Positions 55,201-64,000 of a stretch of 64,000 nt of DNA are shown here, piece after piece (the first letter of the stretch is position 1; the number at the start of each line of letters is the position of its first letter). The translations under genes were made by a program, and so were the position numbers. The DNA is from Pyrenochaeta sp. MPI-SDFR-AT-0127 (taxonomy: Eukaryota > Ascomycota > Dothideomycetes > Pleosporales > Cucurbitariaceae): contig JAGTJM010000052.1 in the NCBI GenBank assembly GCA_020747015.1, positions 62,001 to 126,000 on the forward strand, read 5' to 3'. The notes beneath the pieces are model-generated. The model did no database searches. It was not told the origin of the DNA and saw nothing but the letters and a program-made list of their open reading frames with translations.

Positions 55201-55905
55201 ATTATAATTCAAACTTTACTCTGTATCCACAACAATGTGCGAATCCTGGAATTCGGTATGCACTCAATTCTCCATAAGAATTCACTGGAGAACCCACAAT
55301 TGAAAAAAGGAGACCATACACGCTCCCGCCATCATTCCGCGACGCCATCGTTGTCAAAAGCCCAGCTAGGGATATTTTTTGCATCTCAGCTATTAGCAAT
55401 CTAAGTACTTTGCAGCTATTTTCATCAAAACATCAGAATCTAAAAAATCACCCTGAGGGTTTTCCCACTGCATATCCCGCCCGTGCTTCCATGTTTCGCG
55501 CCTTATGGCGAGACTAAAAATAAATACCCTTGCTGAGTATATGTTGCGAGAAATCGGAGGGAGAATATAGGTGCTTATTCATATTCGAAATAAGGGTAAG
55601 ACTTAACAGAGTTCGCATTACTGCAAATCTTCTCAAAACAAACATAAATCTGCAGTGTGAAGAGGAAGTAAAAGTTAGTTGGCTATAGATAGACAATACA
55701 CCGCTGAAGAAGCAATTGCACCGCAAATATGTAGTATGAACATCACAAATTCTGCAATACATGCATCTGTTCTCGTGATCAACATATTCAACGGGTATCA
55801 TGCCGAGTGCTTTCCTAAATACTCATTTCCGATATGCTAGCCCACCTCTCTCCCAAAGGTGCAGGTACAAGAAAGTTTACAATTGTTTCATCGAATTCAT
55901 TACTA
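52257..55905. other. Gene-poor region
   Basis: About 3.6 kb with only short overlapping frames on both strands and no recognisable domain, terminal repeat or tRNA. A small triple CCAAGTTT-like repeat is at 54391-54410. The frames at 52635-53174 and 53094-53746 have no supporting features. Possibly old, decayed accessory sequence or long UTRs. Confidence 0.45.
54391..54410. repeat. Short CCAAGTTT tandem repeat
   Basis: CCAAGTTTCCAAGTTTCCAA: two and a half copies of an 8-bp unit in intergenic DNA. Confidence 0.8.
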
Positions 55906-58115
55906 TCACCGCTCGCCATCTGTGCCTGGCTCGGGACGAGCATTATTCGCTTCTTCTCCACGGATATCTTCCCGGCTGCTTTGACCGCGCATTCCATTCC
56001 ACAGGTCATTAAGAGTCCCACTGAGACTTCGTCCCCTGCCGCTAGGAGTAACGGCTTGCTCGGACGGTACTTCGCTGTTGTGTGTCCGCCGTCTGCCGAG
56101 CGGCTCTCCCATTGAACCACTGTCGACCTCACTTGCGCCTATCCCTAATACACTCTCCCTTCGTCGAACGGAGCCATCTACTTCTCTGGTGCGTATGTTT
56201 CCGCCACGCTTCATATCTTGTACCATCGCACTCAAAGTGGTACTAAGCGGACTCGCCAACAATGGTCCCTGTATATTGCTTCTTCCAATACGTTCATTGG
56301 TTCTCAGGCGGCGAAGCTGAGACTGAGCCGTGCCGGGTGTGGTCGGAACTTCATCATGCGATTTTCCGCGTGTAGGCGTTTGAGGAAGAGGAAGCTCAGG
56401 ATCCGAGCGCGTGGCAAGAGGTGCAGGTGCGGCTTCAGATGGCAGGACAGGAGTTGATGTATGCCTGGAGAATGGCGGTATACGATTCTCAGGTTCATTT
56501 TGTTGAATCCAGGGATTTGCATCGATCGAAGCGAGAATGTTTGCGCTGGTTCCACGATCGCCGTGAGGACGTGGTGTGGATGTCTCAGGCGTGAACTTGA
56601 TATTCGGTGTTGATGGCCGAGACCCATCATCATCGCGGTAATGCTGTTGTATATTGACAGGCGGTGAAGTTGATCGCATCGTTGAAGTTTGTCGAGTGCT
56701 GCCACCAGCATTGTCGCTAATACCGCCAACATCATCTCTATATCTCTCTTCGATGAGGTTGATAGCATCTTCCGGCTCCGGCTCGCGATCTTCTTCATCC
56801 TCGTCGTGGTGCGAGGGACGCCCGCTTGTGATCAACCATACGCCAAAGAAAGTCAAAGCACATCCTCCCACAAACTTTCCAGCGTCTTCGCCAGAAGTCC
56901 GCTCGAAGTCACGGTACAAGACTGCAGATCCACCAATGACCGACAGTGTGAACAGAACGAATTGTACTGGGATAACTTGCGTTGCATCAAAACGCTGGAG
57001 AGCACGATTCACGTACTTGATCTGCATGATTGCTGTGCCCACGAGGATAGCAACAAGCAGGTAGAAGACAGGGAAGGTGATCGCGCGCCAGAGCGTATAT
57101 GAAAGTAGCGAGGAAACACCTTTAGTCGAGAGTGCCGTATAGCCGCCTAATATCAGTCAGCCACAGTATTGATATTGGAGAAAAGTGAAGGTAGAAAATA
57201 TGACATACCAAACAAGCCAACAAGGCCCAAGTCGATCAGAATATTTTTCTCTCCATATCGATTGCTGGCGACCATAAGTATTACAATGACCCCCACCGTG
57301 ATGCCCAGGTACGTTTCAAACTCCCATCGCCGGATCAGGTCCCAAATCTCGTCAGGGCCCAGCTTCGGGTTGCTAGCTTTTGCGCTCAAAACCACCGTGA
57401 CTGCGCCTCCTACAGCGATGATGACGCCCAGAATGTCGCGCTTGCGAAAGGGCTCTTTGAGCATGAACGGCGCGATTATGCAGTTGGAGATTAGAGCAAC
57501 GACCCCAAGCGGCGAGACAATGGAAGCGGGCGCAAAACCGTAAGCGAGAAAGTTCCCAGCTTCGCCAATGGTCATGAGAATTATGCCGAGCCACCAGTAG
57601 GGCGATTTAAGGTAAGATTGCTGCTTGTAGGCTGCTTCTTGCCCGGACCCTGAGCTGTCTTGGCTTTCCAGTGACGGTCTTGAACGCGACCGTGATGGAC
57701 TTTGCGGAATCAGGGGGTCAGATTCGGATGCCTCATAGCCGGCATCTTCGGACGGCCTTGCATGCCCATTGCTGTCTTCGCTTTGCCGTGGCGAGTGGTA
57801 CTTTCTCTTGCTGTCCTTGTTTCCGCCATTCTCAACCAGCTTTGCCAAGCTTGTGGATGACGCATTGCGTTTCTTCCTCTGCCGTTCCTTCTCTTGCCAT
57901 TCCCTATCTAGCCGTATGTGGGCATACCGCTGCATGTTCAGCGCGAACGATATGAGCACATTGCCGACGATGGCAGTGATGATGCCGATGAGACTGCTCC
58001 AATTCTCAGGGTATCCTCCTCTGCCTTTGAACATCCAAAAGTCGACATTGAGAGAAGTAAAGCTCGGTGTCGCCGTCGCTGGACCAGCAGCAACATAGCT
58101 GGAAGGAAGATGCAT
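55906..58115 (-). CDS. NIPA-family (DUF803) magnesium transporter-like protein
   Basis: Exons 58115-57209 and 57146-55906, intron 62 bp, 715 residues. Belongs to the NIPA/DUF803 group (PF05653) in the drug/metabolite transporter fold; animal members move Mg2+. Seen: WSSLIGIITAIVGNVLISFALNMQR (TM1 of the family), a polar insert of about 110 residues (SDPLIPQSPSRSRSRPS), then SPYWWLGIILMTIGEAGNFLAYGFAPASIVSPLGVVALISN, the strongest signature, LKEPFRKRDILGVIIAVGGAV, GGYTALSTKGVSSLLSY formed across the splice, and VQFVLFTLSVIGGSAVLYRDF. The last 300 residues are a disordered cytoplasmic tail rich in Ser, Pro and Arg. ATG 58115 is the first in frame. Confidence 0.88.
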
Positions 58116-61100
58116 CGTATGCGGGCGCCTCGGCGGAGCTTCGTTCGGAATGCGTCCACGCAAGGGAGCGGTATTTTGCAGCGGGGGCGCGGGATGGACG
58201 GTAGACGCGCTCCAGATCAAACGAGACGCTGAGATGCTATATAGACATAGTGTGGAGTGCGATACAAAGCAACATGATGTTTGTTCAAGAGTGACAAGAC
58301 GTTGGCGGTGCACCGCAGTGCCGTATGCCGCGCATTTTGCAAGGATCCTCGGTGATCTTTCACATGACGACAACCGGCGATCCAAGCTCTCCACACCTGT
58401 CCCGCGCTAGCCACCGTGCATACGCGATATCCGTCGAATCCGAGCGTCGTGAAAAATACGTACCCGCCACGGACGAATACTTGGAAATTTGCCATTCTGA
58501 CCAAAATTCGGACATGACCAGTCCAAATGAGCTTCAAAACGATGGATTTTGATATCCTCCATGTATATAATGCAGCAAACAGCAGGAGCATCGCCGTACC
58601 TTAGTTAATTACTCCAAGCCCGCCATTCACGCACTTTTTACAGATTACCTAATTGGCGTAGAACACTACCCAGTGCTCGAGCATTCTACTACCAAGTAAA
58701 ATTCTTCGTCATTTCCGAGCTACTAGTACGCGGTTGGACTCTTGACCACCAGGCCGTTAGGATATACGCATCATCCTGTTCCGCAGCTGCCTTAACATTG
58801 AAAGATACCAATATTCGTCGAGTGTTTGAATGTGCAGGCCGTTCCGTCTCAAGAAAGGTCGATGCAAACAATATACTAATGAAACAGTCAAATTAAGTCA
58901 CCAAGAAAAGGTCCTAGGCTGATAAGATGCGTCAAAAGCTATTTCAAAAGACATCACATTACACCAATGCGTATTGAATCTCACTGCAACATTCCAATCT
59001 GTCTGTGAAAAGACTCGGCAGCAGTTTATTATTGTTTTCAACCTCTGTTCGCGCTATTTTGAGTTTCTGTTGGTTCAGAATTTACAAGCTTGAATCATCC
59101 TTAGCACTTTCAACTCGCTCTCTCCACACTTCCCCTCCCTCGTCTTGCTGGAACACGACTACTTTTTACACGGTTACATCTCCTTTCAAATTTCATCTTC
59201 ACCTACTCACTTGATTTGACACGCTATGCATCCTTTACGTCCACGATGATATACATTTCAGAGGCCTCTATTATGTACCTCTCCCGCACTGGAGCGCAAA
59301 TGATTGACCATTCCACCTACGCCTCTGTGACACATGTATGAACTGACATTTAAATGTGTACAGACAACGTGACCATCATGTGAGCATATCGTCCGATTTC
59401 TATTTGGAGTCGCCCCTTCATGACGAAATACGTGCGAGCGCAAATATACGAGATAGTCGTATCAACAGCGTAGAGAAGGAGTTTGTCATAGCCTCAAGAA
59501 TTTTTGATCTGACTTTACTTTGTGTATAATGTATCTGTAACAAGATGTAACAATTGTAGAATTGGCCGCAAACCACTGTAAGGGCGCTTCTAGACCGTAG
59601 TGGAGGGAAATGGGAATGCAATCCACACAGCTACGCAAAGGTGTAGTCAGCACAACGGAGAAACCAAAGTAAGGAGCCAAGTCATCGTCAGTCTCAATCA
59701 GTGTGCAACGCTAGACGAAAGTCCACCTCAAAAAGCAAGGGGTTGGGTTCTGGAGATACAGGCCCGCTCTACTAGTATGACCAGTGTCCGGTGAAGTCCA
59801 ACTAGTAACCATTGAAAGCCAATGATTTGCGTGTAAATTCCCCTCGTCAGCTCTGCGGCTGAACAATCGACCAGGAGTCATGACCATACCGCCAGCGTAT
59901 ACGACTCGATTCCGGTCTGCGCCGTCGTGGCAGAACTTTACTATACGAGGGCCCAGCACAGCCGTCCAAGGAGTCGATCAAGGCTAAAAGTCCCCCAAAA
60001 CCCAATTGACCGGTTCCGCAGGGCCCAGTTCAGATCCACAAATCCTCACCGCAACAAATGCAGCGAGCCTGAGGAGAATCTAGATGGGTCCAAGGGGCGC
60101 CATTGGCGAGGCTGACGAGCATACCGAATCGGGGGATTCGGGGCAACCCAGTCATCGGTGAGAGATAATCGCATGCTGCCCTCCCGAAAAAAAAAATTTA
60201 TTACGACTTGTCTTACCCGGATTCGGGAAGGAGAGCGGCGTTTGCCGTATGTCGAGACTGGAATTCAGGTACCAGCCAATGGATTTCTTTGTTGGTTTCG
60301 CTGGAAGGACAAGTGGTTCCACGTGACTATCCACTGGTGGCGGCGCAGATGTAAGGACGTTTGGAGGTGGGTCTGGCTTTCAAGCCGTGAAGCGTAAGAG
60401 ATGCAGAATGCAGGCGTTTGTCACAAATTGAGTTTGTTGATCCTGCGTTGTCTAGAAGTGTAGTTTTTGATGCTAGTTTGTGGTGGGAATGCGTTCTGAA
60501 CCGGCCTTTCGGAAGTGGGTGGGTAGTCGTTGGTCCAATGACCGAAGCCATTTAACAATTCAGGGATGTAGCTGTGAAATATCAAAGGCTTTTATCAGTG
60601 TCTTGATTTGTGCTCTGGATGGGTTTTTGATGATACACTTGTTGAACGCAAATTGCTCGCAGATGTTTTGATGGGAGGAAACTGTGTAACCACATCACAC
60701 CGCTCCAAGAGACTATATGGATTGCACGACTCGGTGGACAGCCGCAACCTGCTTACTCTAGAGCTGAAACTGTTGAGGGAGTGTGCGTGATTTACAATCT
60801 TCAGCCGGTTTACTAGACTGAGTGAGCCTTTTTGCTTCACGTAGTACACCTTAGGACACAATGAAAAGGTTGCGGGTACCGTCCGGCCTTTAGGTCGCCT
60901 CTTTGCAGTACAGTGCCTAAAAATAAGTTGTATGGCTGTGCTATAATTGTTCAATCTTAATGCTTCATGGTAAGCACAGGTATCACCTGTTCGGATACCT
61001 ACTGCTCCGACCAACCTGTGGTCGAGTACGTACCCGAGATCAAGGTTATCCGCGCCGAGGGCCACTTTGTGTGTACGATGCTTCGGGAGAATGCATGAAC

Positions 61101-63400
61101 TTCGTAAGTTGAAATATTGAGCTGTCCTCCACGGAGGCCGACATAACACCCGTAGAGGATGTCTGCCGATGTCGGTAGCCAAACATAGTTGTAAAGCAAT
61201 TCGAGCTTGTCCTATCTGCAAAGGAGTTAGGCAACGATGTACTACCTGCTCGCTGTGTGGATTCAGTCGCAGCAATGCCTCCAAACATGGTGAATAGCAG
61301 GATACATGAGTCAAGGCAATACTCGAGTATGTTTGTGGGGGCAGCCAGGGCTGGCAATGGAAAGTAACGGACGACCCACAGGGCTGATATGCATATGCAG
61401 AGGCTGATTAGTGTCGTTAGGAATGCAACCCGGATCCTTCTGCCTTGCGAATCAAGCCGCGGACTGGAAGTGTGAGCGGAGTGAGCCTCCAAGTTGGCGC
61501 GCTGGTGGCTCTGTGTAACTGTGCCCCTTCCAGATCTAAGACAAAACGGGAACCTTTGCGGCACATGCTTGCTGTGTCAAGCTGTTGATGCTTGATACCA
61601 TGTTTGTTTATCACCTGCATGCCCGTGTCAAATCATGAGAGGGTAGCTCAATGCAGGGTGTCGATATAGTTGGGGGCCAGGGTAGATTGGAATGCCGGTC
61701 AGAAGCCTCAAGGAAAGGCTCGTGGCGAAGGCAAGCAGCTCACCAAGCACTGGAACTAATCGTGACGTAGTAGCTCCACAATCAGCATTCGGATGGCTGC
61801 ACGATCGTTTGAAATGATTTTCTGGGGGTACCGAACATGTTCACAATCACATGATCAATGCAGCATGGATATAGCTGCATGTTGGCGTATGGCAACTAGT
61901 TTGGCCGTGGACGGAAGCTTGGCTAGCTTAGCCACACAACAAGGGCCGAGTTGGAAAGCTGGAGTAAGTGTTTCAGCCTCGAGCTTTTCCCAGCGCAGCA
62001 GCAGCAGCAGCAGCTCGAACAGGACTGTGGTTGAGTGAAGAGCTCGACTTGGACCAGGGCCACGGCTGTGTGGTGCTGCACGTGTTGTGTAATGCCCCAA
62101 GGCGAAGGGGCAGCGAAGAGGGGAACAGCAGCGTCATGGGTGGTTTGAGAAAGAGGTCGGTTCCTGCGGGTCTGGCTCGATTGGGCCTAAGGGCTCAATC
62201 TGAGGTTCGTCTGGTGTAACCCGCACCGAGCAGTGGTTCGGCGCGGGTTGGCGGAGGTGTGCGTCCGGGGCCGTTGGGCAGGTCACCAATGGCTTGCCCA
62301 GCAGGGCCAGCAGCTTGGGGGTCGAGGGCAACATGGGCGATTGTCGAGGCAGAATGCGGCATGCAACGAGAGCGACGTGTAGAGGCTCTCCAAGGGCCAT
62401 GCACACGGCAGGGGAGCCCCATGCTGCTGGGACTGGTGCTCGGGAAGAGGGAGGTGGTGAGGTCCTCCAGGGAGGAGAGGCGGCAGGGATCAGGGCGTGA
62501 AGAGGGCATCACCTGGTCTGCAGGCGTCGCGCCCGGAAATGCAGCAAGACTTTATGACGAGGCGACAGAGCAACGCGGCACACGTCCAGAGGCGAGAAAT
62601 AAACACACTGGACGGCAGTGATTTGTGCAAGATGGGCATATACGACGGGCGGCCAATGTCTTGTATTTTAGCTTTATTGCTCTCTGGCCGCTGTTCGGGG
62701 GTTTCCCCAGCCCTGTCCAAGAAGGCATCCCAGCTCACGGGCTGCATGAAATATTATTCTTCTCAGTCGAGTGGCGGCGACAGCGTTGATTGATGGGATG
62801 TTGTGCGAATCTGCTGTGTTGCAACTGCATGCTGCATAAAAAAAATTCTTGTGCTGGCCGTCGGCGCTCATGCGTCCGCAGCACTGAATTGGCTGACGGC
62901 TGCTGGTCCATCGAAGGGGGCATGTGTTGGGAGATGATGGCTTCTGGCTTCACTGGGCCCATGGGTGAGGGCTCGCTAGGCCTCTCGCTCTCGCCCTCTG
63001 GACGGCTCGTTTGCGGTTTGCTGAACCATTTCGTCGACGCCTGGTAGTCTGCGAGCCTTGAGCGTCTGGTGTTGCGGGCCTGGGAGATGGGCACACGGCC
63101 AATTGCTCAACCCGCGCTGCGTCTGCCCCAGAACTGCAGGGCAATGCATTGAAATGCCAAACATGCAGATATTATTGGAGTTTGGCAAGCCACGCGCCAG
63201 CGACAGCAAGTGGGTTTCGGCTGACGGCGTGCTGCTAGGCTGAGAATCTGGTCATTCACGTGCCCGTAGCGTCCGCAGCTGCAGGCCGTCCGTTGCTCAA
63301 TTGACTCTTGACCAGACGAGCTGGGAGCGAGCGCCTAAGCCAGCATTACAAACAGTGGCCCCCAGCGGCCCTGGTGACGTTTGGCTGTCGAAACAAGTGA
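58116..63400. other. Long gene-poor region
   Basis: About 5.3 kb with no convincing gene. Frames overlap on all six readings; the longest (60595-61314 and 61046-61564, minus) disagree in frame, lack ATG starts or join no clean splice. A two-span hydrophobic stretch at about 61.2-61.4 kb minus (IRVAFLTTLISLCICISALWVV) could be a relic of a membrane-protein gene. A short CAG repeat is at 61996-62013. Confidence 0.4.
61996..62013. repeat. CAG trinucleotide repeat
   Basis: Six CAG units (GCAGCAGCAGCAGCAGCAG) in the gene-poor region. Confidence 0.85.
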
Positions 63401-64000
63401 TCTGCTACTCCTGCTCCTCCTCATCGTGCCCATCTGCCCAACAGCCTCGCAAAAGCGACCCACGGCGCGCCCCAACCCCCCTCAGCGCTCGCGTCTCGCC
63501 CCAGCTGCAGGTCCGCTCCGCTGCTACCAAAGAACGCAGTTGCTCTGCTACTCCTGAAAGCCCAGGCCTTGAGGCGTTCATCGTTGCGTCCTCCGCGAAC
63601 CGCGAGCATTTGATCGTGGTCACGAGTGAACGATTCTGCGCTAAGCACCAAAGAGCCCCGCCGTGCCCGCCCTCCACCGTTCGTCACCGAAACCCCATCG
63701 TCGTCTTTTCATTCTCCCTCCTGCGCAACCTCGTACTCTGTCGACACCAATTATCCTTCTCCTCTCCTCTACCGCTCTCCCACACCCTCGCCCCCGTCCT
63801 GCGCTGCTGCCTCGAAGCCCAACGGCGCCTGCCCTGCTCGCTAGCTCCAGCTTCAGCCACCCGCTCAACAGCATCACCTGCTCGCACAGACACACACACT
63901 CTTGCACACTCACACACACACACCCTCACGCACACACGAGGCTTCACACTGCCTCGCTTTGAACCCCATCCTCGCATCTCCCGCAACTTCGCCCACTACG
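63401..64000. other. Pyrimidine-rich flank, probably leader of a gene beyond the right edge
   Basis: From about 63660 the plus strand becomes strongly C/T-rich with a CA microsatellite, a composition usual for promoters and long 5' leaders in these fungi. No start codon with a lasting frame is found before the window ends. Confidence 0.4.
63884..63938. repeat. Imperfect CA microsatellite
   Basis: Interrupted CA runs (GACACACACACTCTTGCACAC, CTCACACACACACACC, CGCACACACG). Confidence 0.85.

Noticed and set aside
52257..55905. Transposon remnant
   Set aside because: No terminal repeats, target-site duplication, transposase, reverse-transcriptase or integrase motif could be read in any frame.
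58725..58800. tRNA-like stretch on the minus strand (CCTGGTGGTCAAGAG)
   Set aside because: No B box at the right distance and no cloverleaf pairing.
60595..61564. Two long minus-strand frames
   Set aside because: They overlap in different phases, the second opens with GTG and not ATG, and the only short intron joining them would be about 30 bp.

Overview
This is a window from a filamentous ascomycete genome (Pezizomycotina), most likely a dothideomycete of the Pleosporales type. The signs are short introns of about 45-70 bp with GT...AG borders and ctaac-like branch points, Zn2Cys6 regulators, a NACHT STAND protein, a Baeyer-Villiger monooxygenase, an MFS permease of the allantoate-permease type, and fungal versions of housekeeping complexes (Ccl1, Epl1, Kae1, Snf1-kinase beta subunit). 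The order is an inference from protein style; no marker gene fixes it. Gene models were spliced by hand, checking reading phase across each intron.

Layout. 1-1333: a secreted beta-propeller-like protein, cut by the left edge. 2.9-4.3 kb: TFIIH cyclin H. 4.9-6.4 kb: a small-GTPase/coiled-coil/membrane protein. 6.7-10.4 kb: a divergent pair, cyclase-family hydrolase and Baeyer-Villiger monooxygenase. 11.1-13.2 kb: an F-box-like protein and a GNAT acetyltransferase. 14.3-25.7 kb: an accessory block with an MFS organic-anion permease, a Zn2Cys6 regulator, a D-2-hydroxyacid dehydrogenase, a second regulator without a visible zinc cluster, a malate dehydrogenase with a decayed tandem copy, and a tartrate/D-malate dehydrogenase. 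27-30 kb: a large coiled-coil protein. 31.4-36.9 kb: a conserved housekeeping run (Epl1, an Rkm4-like SET methyltransferase, Kae1). 37.5-39.9 kb: a NACHT protein. 41.2-42.3 kb: a SUR1-like GT32 mannosyltransferase. 44.5-46.7 kb: a seven-TM-like membrane protein and a small membrane protein, convergent. 47.2-49.1 kb: AMPK/Snf1 beta subunit. 50.3-52.3 kb: an unknown protein. 55.9-58.1 kb: a NIPA-type magnesium transporter. About 52.3-55.9 kb and 58.1-64 kb are gene-poor.

How genes may work together. The 14.3-25.7 kb block holds what a hydroxy-dicarboxylic acid (tartrate or D-malate) catabolic cluster would need: uptake (MFS anion:cation symporter), oxidation (tartrate/D-malate dehydrogenase), reduction of a hydroxypyruvate-type product (D-2-hydroxyacid dehydrogenase), an entry to central metabolism (malate dehydrogenase) and two candidate regulators. 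It resembles in content the bacterial ttu tartrate operons (regulator, transporter, tartrate dehydrogenase, hydroxypyruvate reductase). This is the best candidate for an undescribed system in the window. The substrate is an inference.
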